From positions 72,878,556 to 72,942,555 of the forward strand of contig CM050449.1 in assembly GCA_027563935.2 (NCBI GenBank): DNA of 64,000 nt, read 5' to 3'. The first letter of the stretch is position 1. Each line of letters opens with the position of its first letter. Shown piece by piece: positions 47,811-58,206 of the stretch. A program made the position numbers and the translations under genes. The DNA is from Costus lasius (Eukaryota > Streptophyta > Magnoliopsida > Zingiberales > Costaceae). The notes below the pieces were generated by a model that was not told the DNA's origin, made no database searches, and was given only the letters and a program-made list of their open reading frames with translations.

Positions 47811-49542
47811 TGATGGAACCCTTTCAAGAGGGGAGCGCAAACCCTATTGTGAGAAGAACCCCTTTCATGAGGGGGGCGCAAGTCATATCTTTCTTTCTCA
47901 TAGCAGCGGAATTAGGGTTTCCACATAAGATCGCATTCTATACTTTCATATAATCAACTTGAATAACAAGTGAGAGATTCGTTACCATGGCCATGGGAAG
48001 GAGTCGGCTTGGAAGCTAGAGAACGATAGGGTTCTCCTCCAAAGTGTGCCACACACAAGAAGAAAAATGGCCTACACCTTGTCGTCCTTGTGCTAGCAAG
48101 GCTTCAAGGTTCTTTGCCGTATGGAAGGGAGAGAATAGCTTGCTTGGCGAGACTCCTTTTCCTTGTCTTCGTCCTTGTCGTGCTTCACCGAAAATTGGAG
48201 AAGCCTTCACAAGCGCATTCAACAAGTGAGTAACCTCCCACACTTATGTGGAGGCGTTACACACATCCCATTTGAAAACCGAATTCCAAATATGGAATGT
48301 GTTGAAGGCTTAAGCGTTCACGCCAAGTGAACCAAGCCCTTAACTCACCTTACATGAACCATGCGCTCATCCATGAGCCGGTTCAATGTCGGTTTGGTCC
48401 AAGACCAATTAACCCAAGCCAAGCCAATAAATGGTCTAGACCATCTATGAACCTAATGGTTCAAGATCTAACCGTTCATCTCCTGATGCTCTTGATCTCA
48501 CCGATCTAGCATCATCTCTCTCGATCGAAGCTTACCGATCTCAAGCCCTAATCAATCAAACATGATCAGACCAGATCTCACTTACAATCAGAGATTAAAT
48601 CCCTTTAAACTGAACCCAAACAATTCAGTCCACACGATCTTACTCAAGTAAGCCATATCTCCAATTTGTGCGACCCTGAGGGTTTCCTTTAAATGTCGGT
48701 AACGATAACTCACGTTATCACGATCAGTGAGGGGTATCTAGCAACACATCACTGTCTCCCGATATAAAGGAAAGAGTCTTCCAAGACTACTCCCAAACCA
48801 TAGCACAAGTGTGAATCAAACTCACGAGGCATGCATGTTTCCTTTGCCACTGGATGTTCTTATTGGACAAGCATGTCAAGCCTGTAACTCCAATACTATG
48901 AGCATGATTAGATCAGATGAACACTGTCATCTGGGTATGGCCATACACTTTCTCAATCATCTCTTATAGAGGGGGGGCCCCATTAGAACATCACACTCCC
49001 TGAACAAGGAGACGGCAATCCTTTATCTATCACAAGTGCCCTAACCTGACTCAAGCTCACCATCCAAGATAGTCTATAATCATTATGTTTCAAATGATAT
49101 TGAACTACCTCAAAACAATGACAATCATCATTTAGAAACACAAGTGATCTCAAGTCAAAGGACATGTGCCACTTGCTGCTTACAAGGATCATTCACATTG
49201 TGACAAGCAATGGAATATCCCAGTAGGGTCTGTCCAGTACATCCAATGTACCCATGAGTCTACATCTTATTCCATGCTCGAAGCATCCTATAGGAGTAGC
49301 ACTCATATCAGTCTCAATCATATCAAGGCTGTCTCATGTTCACCAAGATATCTCGACTAAGGACTTATAGCCTGTCAGCCTAGCTGAACAGCTTTGAGAC
49401 ATTATTCAGAAGTACACTTATTACAGCAGACAAGGTAACAACCTGAATAATAACCATGCCTTTTATAAACATAAAAGTTTATTACATGATACTTTTACAA
49501 TCCCAAGGCCTCAAACATTAGCCTTAAGGGCATACCCCAACA
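47811..49542 (-). repeat. E 5' LTR (1732 bp)
   Basis: Virtually identical to 40320-42051. It is followed by the TTGGA duplication at 49543. Confidence 0.95.
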
Positions 49543-51534
49543 TTGGATACCACATGTGGAGCTCATATTTGTACAAATATACAGGGGCTCAAGAAAAGTA
49601 GATCAGTGCGGCCTGGAGAAATTATCCTACGGCTTGGAAATGGGGCACAAGTTGCTACTGTTGTTGAAGGAGTTTTGACTCTCTCCCTACCTTCTGGACT
49701 TTAATTAGAGCTAGACAATTGCTATTATGTACCTTCGCTTACCAAAAACATTATATCCATTCCTTGCTTAGAAAGGAAAGGCTTTAAATTTGAAATAAAG
49801 GAGAACTTTTGATCTTTTTCATTTGCAAATATGTTTTATGGGAAGGGAACATTATGCAATGGTTTGTATGTCTTGGACATGAATAACTCTATCTGTAACA
49901 TAAATAATAAGAGGACCAAACTAAGTGGTTCAGTTGGTGCCTTCCTATGGCGTTGTCGGTCAGCCCACATAAACAAGAATCGCATTCAACAACTCCATGC
50001 AAATGGATTGCTAGATTCAAGTTCCTTGGAGGAATTTGACACATGTGAACCTTGTTTATTAGGGAAAATGACAAAGGCACCCTTCACCAAAACTGGTGAG
50101 AGGGCACAAGGTTTATTGGATGTCATACATACTGATGTGTGTGGGTCATTCAATAAATAAGCCAGCGGAGGACACAACTACTTCATTACATTCACTGATG
50201 ACTTCAGTAGATATGGTTATGTCTACTTGATGAGACATAAATCTAAATCCTTTGAAAAATTCAAGGAGTTCAAAAATAAAGTAGAGAACCAGCTTGGGAG
50301 ATCCATTAAAACTCTTCGATCTGATCGTGGTAGAGAGTACCTGAGCGGTGAGTTCTTTGACTATCTTAGGGAGTGTGGGATCCTATCTCAACTCACTCCT
50401 CCTGGAATACCTCAATGGAATGGTGTGTCTGAGAGGAGAAATCAAACTTTATTGGATATGGTTCGATCTGTGATGAGTCATCCAACTCTACCACCCTCAT
50501 TCTGGGGTCATGCACTTGAGACAGCTTCTCTCATACTGAATAATGTTCCATCTAAGAGTGTCTCAAAGATTCCATACGAGGTATGGAGTGGGAGATGCCC
50601 TAACCACTCTTTTATCAGGATCTAGGGATGTGAGGTTTATGTCAAACGTCAGGATAGCAAGCTAGAACCTAGATCTGATAAATGTGTCTTTCTGGGGTAT
50701 CCTAAGGAACCTAAAGGATACTACTTCTATGTTCCCACGGAGAATAAAGTTTTTGTTGCTCGAGGTGCTGTCTTTCTAGAGAAAGAATTTCTCATGAAAG
50801 ATGTTAGTGGGAGCAAGTTTGACTTGGACAAGGTCCAAGTGCAACCACAAGACAAGGAGATAGAACCTGAGTCACCTGCACCGGTTGCTAGGCAATCTGA
50901 GGCTCAAACACAGGTCCCACGTAGGTCTGGGAGGATTCATCGTGCACCTGAGAAGTATGGGTCGTTGCAAACCTAACACGACAAGATCTTCATCATTGAG
51001 GATGAGCCCAGGACTTATGATGAGGCGGTCACTGGACCGGACTCTAAGAAATGGCTCGAGGCCATTAAATCTGAGATGGATTCCATGTCTGCTAACCAAG
51101 TCTGGGATTTGGTTGAGCTGCCTGAAGGGATAAAACCCATAGGGTGTAAATGGGTCTTCAAGAGGAAGACTAACATGGATGGAAACATAGTTACCTATAA
51201 AGGTAGACTTGTGGCTAAAGGATTCAGACAAGTCCATGGGTGGACTATGATGAAACTTTTTTACAAATCCATTCAGATTCTGCTTGCTATAGCTGCATAT
51301 CATGATTACAAGATATGACAGATGGATGTTAAAACAACTTTCCTTAATGGGAAGCTAACAGAGGATATGTATATGATACAGCCTGATGGATTCATCCATC
51401 CAATAGTTGCTAATAAGGTCTGTAAGCTAAAGAAATCTATTTATGGATTGAAGCAAGCATCTCGAAGTTGGAATCTTCAATTTGATGAAGCTGTGAGAGA
51501 TTATAGCTTTATCAAAAGTGAAGATGATGCCTGT
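49543..51534 (+). pseudogene. pol: Copia D, right copy: protease, integrase, reverse transcriptase start
   Basis: Continues the D pol interrupted by E, starting in the protease (LDTTCGAHICTN). The integrase follows (HHCC finger, FTDDFSRYGYVYLM, SDRGREYLS, NGVSERRN), then the linker (VPRRSGRIHR) and the first third of reverse transcriptase, up to DDAC. Stops in frame: 49702-49704 TAA, 49810-49812 TGA, 50158-50160 TAA, 50623-50625 TAG (for Trp), 50974-50976 TAA and 51316-51318 TGA (for Trp). Near 51240 a small deletion removes the SPVAM motif. Far more decayed than E, consistent with D being the older target. Confidence 0.88.
51530..51534. repeat. Left target duplication of cluster G
   Basis: CCTGT here and CCGGT at 58716-58720 flank the G cluster, with one mismatch. 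D reverse transcriptase codons end before and resume after it. Confidence 0.7.
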
Positions 51535-52671
51535 TAATGTAGTGGGGGTTTTTTTTTTTTTTTTTGAAATCCGATTCAAATATTTGAAGGCAACAAGAAA
51601 TCGACAAAGCTAAACGTTACACTAAGGGAATGCACTTATTTAAAACTCACTTGGGAGGGGGAGCCACTCGCCCGCTTGAACTTTGAGCAATGTTCCAATA
51701 GTTCTGCGTAGATCGGCTTCTTGTCGGCAGGAATAGGGAGAGAAGTTTGAAGAGGATCAGATGGCCGGATGCATCGTCGGAAGCACAAGCGCAGTGCCCG
51801 ACTTCTTCCTTGTTCGTCCGTGGGTTCTGAAGAGAACCAGGCAGACGATGAGTTTGTGTGCCGGTCGTCAGCTTGAGAGCTTGATTGAAGCAGGAATCGT
51901 AGGCACAACAGTGGACCAACGTTGGAGGAGCAAAGACAGCATCACTTGATCACAAGAAATTTTAACTAAGATGACTACTAACTAAAACACAACTCATGTT
52001 TTCAAACTTGCTTAATTGGTTCATTTCAAAAAGGATCCCTATTACAAAGGAGGAGAGCTCTTCATATAGTGCTCAAGTTTACATTAGAATAATATGTTAA
52101 CTCCTTGAATCTTGTGCACTTTAATGGAAAGTTAATTTGAGGCTTCTCGTATCCTGTGTTGAGGGGATGGACTTGAGTTAATGCTTCTCGTATCAAGTGT
52201 TGAGGGGATAGCTTTCACACATATCCATTGAACCTAGTCCACTTTAATCAAGGTTCATCCAAATGAGGAGATGGACTTGAGTTAATGCTTCTCGTATCAA
52301 GTGTTGGGGAGATAGCTTTGACACATATCCATTGAACCTAGTCCACTTTAATCAAGGTTCATCCAAAACTCTTCGTTTCTTGCGTCCAAGAGGTAGACTT
52401 TATTTAATGAAGCTTAGGTTCCTTGAATGTAGTTGCTTGAAGATGAAATTGAAGACTTCTTGGGCTGATTTTGACTTTGGTCAAAAATAAAATAGAAATA
52501 GGCCCAATCAAGGCCTAATGAAGGCCCATTGGTCCTATTGAGGCCTCTTTAGTAGCTTATTTGAGCCCAATTATTTTATATAATCCCTTAAAACCCAAGA
52601 TACCGATCGGGTGGCTTTCGAGCTCGACGAGACCTTCTTGGGACTCTGTTTTGATCCCCATCAACTCTCCC
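51535..52671. other. G left segment, unassigned
   Basis: It has a 17-base T run (51549-51565) near its left end and a hairpin GGTTCTgaagAGAACC (51823-51838) shared with the rest of G. A direct duplication of 104 bases follows. No coding region with a known domain. It may be a diverged left LTR plus internal DNA of G, but I cannot show this. Confidence 0.45.
52166..52373. repeat. 104 bp direct duplication
   Basis: Two near-identical copies start GATGGACTTGAGTTAATGC at 52166 and 52270. Each has CTTCTCGTATCAAGTGTTG and CTAGTCCACTTTAATC. A third, shorter piece (CTTCTCGTATCCTGTGTTGAGGGG) precedes them. Confidence 0.85.
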
Positions 52672-52998
52672 GGGGTTCATGTCTTCATCTCTGGCTTTCG
52701 TCTGCCCATTTTCTGTGACGTTAAATGGAGCTGGTCGCCTGGTTCTTTTCAGAACCCACGGCCAGCGATGATGGGCTCGCAATCATCCACATCAGACATC
52801 TTTCCTCCGTCATCGCCCAGCCTCTTCACCGACGAACAGCGCCGCCCGCCACCATGCCAGCCGCAGAGCCTGTTTTCCAATCAACTCCACCGACTTCACG
52901 CGTGAAGCAGACGATGAGTCACGCGTGAAGGAGCCGAGTCTCGTGAAGTGATTCAAAAGTCTTTCACCAGGAGGTGAAATTTTCAAAGAGGGGAAGTC

Positions 52999-53437
52999 TG
53001 ATGCAGGAGCATAATCAGCATTTATGACAATATTAATTTCGCAGATTTACAAGGACTCTTCGGTTTCTGACGGCTACCATTATGACAATAATGGCATGAC
53101 TCTTCGTTACTTTTGACATTATGGCGTATTAAAGTCTTTTATTAAATATCTTGTTGATAAGTGTGTTATTGGACGATCCGATCTTGGACATGTGTCATGA
53201 TCTGATCCGTCCAAATAGCTTTATATAGGTCCCTACTCCAATGTACAGTTCAGTGAATTGAAAGTTATTTTTGGAAACCCTTTGGGTTAGTGTGCCTTCC
53301 TGCTTGTGAGGTTAGGGTTAGGACATGTAGTCCCCTCTCTTCCCCCTTAGCTTGCCAAGCTAAGGGTTCCCTCTTCTCCTCTCTCCTCTCTTCTCCTCTT
53401 TCCTTCTCTTCTCTTTCCAGGCTTCCTTCCCGTGTCA
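52999..53437 (+). repeat. G LTR a (439 bp)
   Basis: Starts TGATGCAGGAGCATAATC after the purine tract AAAGAGGGGAAGTC and ends CCCGTGTCA before a primer-like site (TGGTATGAGAGC, 53440-53451). It has a TATATAGG box at 53222-53229 and the CCCTTAGCTT hairpin at 53344-53366. Confidence 0.8.
53222..53229 (+). promoter_or_regulatory. TATA box in G LTR a
   Basis: TATATAGG, also present in the inverted copy b and, as CTATATATAGG (58501-58511), in copy f. Confidence 0.5.
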
Positions 53438-53515
53438 ATTGGTATGAGAGCGATGTTCTCTTCTCTTCTTGGGTTTCCTCTCTTCTCTTCTCCAACTTCC
53501 GTTCCGCATCATTAT

Positions 53516-53961
53516 TGACGCGGGACGGAAGTTTGGGGATGCTGGAGAAGAGAAGAAGATGGGAGAAAGAAGAGAAGAGAGGAGAAGAGGGAACCCTTAG
53601 CTTGGCAAGCTAAGGGGGAAGAGAGGGGACTACATGTCCTAACCCTAACCTCACAAGGAGGAAGACACACTAACCCAAAGGGTTTCCAAAAATAACTTTC
53701 AATTCACTGAACTATACATTGGAGTAGGGACCTATATAAAGCTATTTGGACGGATCAGATCGTGATACATGTCCAAGATCGGATCGTCCAATAACACACT
53801 TATCAACAAGATATTTAATAAAAGAGTTTAATACGCCATAATGTCAAAAGTAACTAAGAGTCATGCCATTATTGTCATAATGGTAGCCGTCAGAAGCCGA
53901 AGAGTCCTTGTAAATCTGCGAAATTAATATTGTCATAAATGCTGATTATGCTCATGCATCA
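53516..53961 (-). repeat. G LTR b (446 bp), inverted
   Basis: Minus-strand start TGATGCATGAGCATAATC at 53961, end GTCCCGCGTCA at 53516. Right partner of the inverted repeat. Confidence 0.8.
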
Positions 53962-54677
53962 GACTTCCCCTCTCTGAAAATTTCACCTCCTGGTGAAAGA
54001 CTTTTGAATCGCTTTGCGAGACTCGGCTCCTTCATGCGTGACTCGTCGTCTGCTTCACGCGTTAAGTCGGCGGCGTTGATTGGAAAACAGGCTCTGCGGC
54101 TGGCATGGTGGCGGGCGGCGCTGTTCGTCGGCGAAGAGGCTGGGCGATGACGGAGGAAAGATGTCTGATGCGTATTATTGTGAGCCCTTCATCGCTGACC
54201 GTGGGTTCTAAAAAGAACCAGGCGACCAGCTCCGGTTAGCGTCACAGAAAATGGGCAGACGAAAGCCAGAGATGAAGACATGAACGCCGGCGTGCTTGCT
54301 GTAGGGAGGAGGTGGAAGCGTGAAGTGTGAATATTGAGGTTTCCGGCTGATGTGGAAGACGGCGCATGTGTTCCCTTCATCGTTGGCCGTGGTTTCTGAA
54401 GAGAACCAGGTGGCCAACTCCGGTGACAATGGGAGGTGCAATTAGGGCGGCGGTGGGTTGAGTGCTGCTGGCGAGATGGATGGCGTGAGAGGGCTGGAAG
54501 CTGGACATTGATGCAGGGGGACGACGAAGTGTACGGCTCTAGCTTCCATCATCACTGGCCGTGGGTTCTAAAAAGAACCAGGCGGCCAACTCCAGCGATG
54601 AACATGGAGGACATGGAGGTGGAAATGGATCGCCATGGGTAGACAAGAGTTGCCCATATGTTTCCTCTGATACCAAA

Positions 54678-55011
54678 TGATGCGGAACGGAGGTTGGAGG
54701 CGCTGGAGAATAGATGGGGAAGAAGTGATGGATAAGAAGAAAAAGAGAGAGAAGCCCTTAGCTTAGCAAGCTAAGGGGGAAGAAAAGGGGCTACATACTC
54801 TAACCCTAACCTCACAAGGAGGAAGACACACGAACCCAAAGGGTTCCAAAAATAACTTTGATTCAATTGAACTGAACTCTGATTATCTTTGCTGTCTTCC
54901 CTTCATCTTTGCCGTCAGTGCCAAGACATACCCAAAGGGTTTGAATGTTGACCTTGATTTGACTAATTCATATCAAAACACAATTAGCTCCTCAAAGATG
55001 CTCCTACATCA
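54678..55011 (-). repeat. G LTR c (334 bp), inverted, second subtype
   Basis: Minus-strand start TGATGTAGGAGCATC at 55011, end TTCCGCATCA at 54678, followed by a primer-like site (TGGTATCAGAGG, 54665-54676). It differs from a and b in U3 and shares U3 sequence with d (GAGGAGCTAATTGTG). With b it encloses about 0.7 kb and could be a small non-autonomous element on the minus strand. Confidence 0.75.
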
Positions 55012-55021
55012 GATTTCCCCT

Positions 55022-55127
55022 CTCTCCGCCCTTAGCTTGCTAAGCTAAGGGTTCCTTCTCTCCTCTCTCTTTCTCTTCTCCCTCATCTCCTCTCTTCTCC
55101 AACATCTCCAGCCAGCCGCTAGCCACC
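55022..55127 (+). repeat. G LTR fragment, plus orientation
   Basis: A short piece with the CCCTTAGCTTGCTAAGCTAAGG hairpin (55029-55051) and the CTCTCC-rich tract of the LTR R/U5 part. It joins the inverted LTR c head-on, so a rearrangement break lies at about 55020. Confidence 0.65.
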
Positions 55128-55308
55128 ACCTTTGATACACGCGTTCACTTCACGAGTGAAGAAGACGCAGAGTCACGACTCACGCGAAGCAATGGCAATG
55201 AAAAAAAAAAGCTGAGAAAAAAAAGGGTTTTGACTATTTTCACTCTACTTTGACTTGCAGGTTCAAAATTATTTCACCAGGAGGTGAAATTTTCAAAGAG
55301 GGGAAATC

Positions 55309-56099
55309 TGATGTATTTGAGGAGCTAATTGTGTTTTGATATGAATTAGTCAAATTAAGGTCAACCTTCAACGAGGATCAGCAAAGCCAAAGTCAAACTT
55401 TAGTCAACATCCAACCTCAACTTTCAACAGGGCACAACAAGTCTTTATCAAATCTTCAATATTCAACCAAGCTCATCCAGTCAAAGTCAATAATCCTCAA
55501 ATCAGCCAAACATTCATGATGCGAGCAACAAAGTCAAGTCAACATGAAAATTGTGAAATCCCAACCGAATTCCCACTCATTTCTAGCTTCTCACCAAAGG
55601 CACCTTTTCACAGCAACCAATCAATAGTGTGCAGGTATCTTTCCTCTTCCCTGCATCAACACCAAGCCACTAGAAGCACTCCACCTCCTGGCGTCCTTCT
55701 CCTCCATCGCCCAGCCTCTTCGCTGACGACCTCAAGCTCCTCCGACGTTGCAACTGAAAACCTGCAACAACACTACCTTACTTTCTTCCCGAACCATCGT
55801 CTGCTTGGTTGTTTTTAGAACCCGCGGACAACATTAGTTAGGGCTCCTTCTCGTTCAACCATGAGAACTCCCCATCCCGACGTCTGATCGAGCTCCAACT
55901 TTGTCCATGACATCTCCTCCAGCAATCGATCCCATGGCCAAAAGCATCCGTTCATTGGATCGTTCGATCGCCGGAATCGGAAAATTTTGACTACGCCCCT
56001 GTTTTCTGTTTCAAGCATCCGCTGTTTCGTTGTTTTCCCTCACTGCAGACTCCTTGTGCCGCATCGCACACCACCGATTCCGTCCTCCATCCCGCGTCA
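55309..56099 (+). repeat. G LTR d (about 791 bp), second subtype
   Basis: Starts TGATGTATTTGAGGAGC after AAAGAGGGGAAATC and ends CATCCCGCGTCA before a primer site (TGGTATTAGAGG, 56102-56113). Its U3 matches LTR c; its middle is longer and carries a diverged GGTTCT-type hairpin (55807-55822). It is followed by the coding remnant of G. Confidence 0.7.
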
Positions 56100-56298
56100 A
56101 TTGGTATTAGAGGAAACATATGGGCAACTCTTGTTTGCCCATGGCGATCCATTTCCACCTCCATGTCCTCCATGTTCATCATACTCGTCTGAAGAATAAG
56201 AATCTCGACCAACTCTTGGAGTCGTTAGATACACCCTAGTCCAACCTAAACCACTGGAAGACTGGAAGAGGACTAGCATTTTTCACACTTACACAAAG

Positions 56299-57634
56299 TG
56301 TAATGGACACTCGTGCATAATTGTAATAGATAGTGGTAGTAGTCTAAATGTTGTCTCACACACTGCTGTCATTCGATTTGGACTGTCTCTCGAAACTCAC
56401 CCTTGCCCCTACTCTATTGCTTGGGTTGACACTACTAGTATTCCTGTCTCACAACACTGTCTAGTACCACTTGACATAGCTGACTACCATGACAAAGTGT
56501 GGTGCGATGTAATTGCTATGGATGTTTCACACGTGTTGTTTGGTAGACCCTGGCTGTATGACCTTAATGTTATACACTATGGTCGATCTAATACGTATAT
56601 TTTTGAGCATAATGGCAAAAGAATTAGGCTTCTTCCTTCCCCACCTAAGGAACTTAGATCTGCTAATCCTAAGATAATCATTGCCGAATCTTCATCAACA
56701 AAACCTGATCACAAACCCTTGAGCATACTGCGGGCCCAATCCTTTCTAACTGGGACCAAAGAAACCAACTTAATATACACCCTCTTGGTTAAAGAAGTCA
56801 AAGATGACACTGAAAAGGAGTCACCTAAGATTCCTCCTTCTATTCAAGCTCTCCTCACTGAGTTTAAGAGCTCATACCAGATGACCTTCCATCTGACCTT
56901 CCTCCTATGCGTGACATCCAACATGCAATTGACCTGATACTGGGATTAACCTTGCCTAATTTGCCTCATTATCGAATGAACCCAACGGAGCACCAAGAGT
57001 TGAAATGCCAGGTAAATGACCTCCTTCAAAAGGGCTTCATCCAAGAGAGCCTAAGCCCATGTGCTGTCCCTGCATTACTAACTCCAAAAAATGATGGCAC
57101 TTGGCACATGTGCGTAGACTGTCGTGCTATTAACAAAATCACCATTAAGTACCGCTTCCCAATCCCTCGTTTAGATGACATGTTAGACTTGTTGACGGGA
57201 TCACTTTGGTTTTCAAAGATTGACCTTAGAAGCGGTTATCACCAAATTCGCATACGCCCTGGAGATGAATGGAAGACGGCCTTCAAAACTAATGATGGAC
57301 TTTATGAATGGCGTGTCATGCCATTTGGTCTTTCGAATGCCCCCTCTACTTTCATGAGAGTCATGACTCAAGTTCTGAAACCATACATTGGAAAATTTTT
57401 AGTTGTTTATTTTGATGATATCTTGATCTACAGCCGAACCCAAGAAGACCACCTGAACCATTTAAGGCTGATGTTTGAACTACTGCTAAGAGAGAAACTA
57501 TTTATGAATTTGAAGAAATGTTTCTTTCTCACGGATCAAGTTGTCTTCTTAGGCTTTATTGTCTCTTTTGAAGGCCTTAAAGCTGACCCTGATAAAGTTA
57601 GAGCTATCCAAGACTGGCCTGAACCTAAGACTCT
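56299..57634 (+). pseudogene. pol: G protease and reverse transcriptase remnant
   Basis: Begins with a CNGHSC stretch and the protease active site Asp-Ser-Gly (56329-56337), then the LFGRPW end of the protease. A one-base loss near 56868 shifts the frame. From 56907 the reverse transcriptase is open: [57 protein letters not shown] and the YFDD box (57408-57419). It is truncated at about 57634, where it runs into an LTR fragment. RNase H and integrase are missing. Gag is absent too: only about 185 bases separate primer site and protease. The protein resembles CRM/Reina chromoviruses; the exact clade is uncertain. Confidence 0.85.
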
Positions 57635-57779
57635 GTTTGGGTGTGTTCTTCCTCTTTGTGAGGTTAGGATTAGGGCATGTAGTCCCTTCTCTCCCCCCCT
57701 AGCTTGCTAAGCTAAGGGTTCCCTCCTTCTCCTCTCTCCTCTTCTCCTCTCCAGTGCCTCCAACCTCTGCTCCGCGTCA
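57635..57779 (+). repeat. G LTR e, 5'-truncated
   Basis: Only the last roughly 145 bases of an LTR, from TTTGGGTGTGTTCTTCC to CTCCGCGTCA, fused to reverse transcriptase. A primer site TGGTATCAGAGC (57782-57793) follows. Confidence 0.8.
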
Positions 57780-58206
57780 ATTGGTATCAGAGCACATATG
57801 GGCAACTCTTGTCTGCCCATAACGATCCATCTTCATTGTGCCTTTCTCGTTCACCGCCGGAGTTAGTCGCTTGGTTCTCTTCAGAACCCACGGCCAACGA
57901 TGAAGGGAACATACTCATCGTCTTCCACCTACATTAACGCCATCCACCTCTCCAGTTCACTTCCAAAGTTCATCTTCACAAGCTCCTTCCACCCAGCACG
58001 TCGGCGTTCATGTTCTCTTTCGCGATGATAGCCGGAGTTGGTCACCGGAGCTGGTCGCCTGGTTCTTTTCAGAACCCATGACCAGCGATGAAGGAAGCTA
58101 GCTCCACTCACGCGTTCTCTTCCGTCATCACCCAGCCTCTTCGCCAGCCTTGCAGCAGGTTCAAATTATTTCACCAGGAGGTGAAATTTTCAAAGAGGGG
58201 GAGAAT
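57780..58206 (+). other. G mini-element internal region (e to f)
   Basis: About 430 bases between the primer site after LTR e and the purine tract AAAGAGGGGGAGAAT before LTR f. It has no ORF with a known domain. It carries a primer-proximal hairpin (57798-57820), two GGTTCT hairpins (57873-57888, 58061-58076) and the ATTTCACC dyad (58168-58187). It is built like a terminal-repeat element in miniature. Confidence 0.7.

Larger units (their letters stand above)
40320..49542 (-). mobile_element. Copia element E, full length and very young
   Basis: 9223 bp on the minus strand with two 1732 bp LTRs that differ at a single position by eye (40534 against 48025), intact primer site and polypurine tract, and duplication TTGGA. 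The gag-pol frame is open except for one TAG. Same family as A, B and F. Of the elements here it is the closest to being functional. Confidence 0.96.
52672..54286. repeat. Large inverted repeat inside G
   Basis: The left arm (about 52672-53437) and right arm (about 53516-54286) are reverse complements at high similarity. Each carries internal 3' sequence, polypurine tract and an LTR. They meet tail to tail around a spacer of about 78 bases. The outer ends match as TTCATGTCTTCATCTCTGGC and its complement. Confidence 0.85.

Noticed and set aside
53290..53613. 107-codon frame rich in Ser and Glu
   Set aside because: It spans the centre of the G inverted repeat and CTCTTC-rich LTR tracts; low complexity, not a gene.
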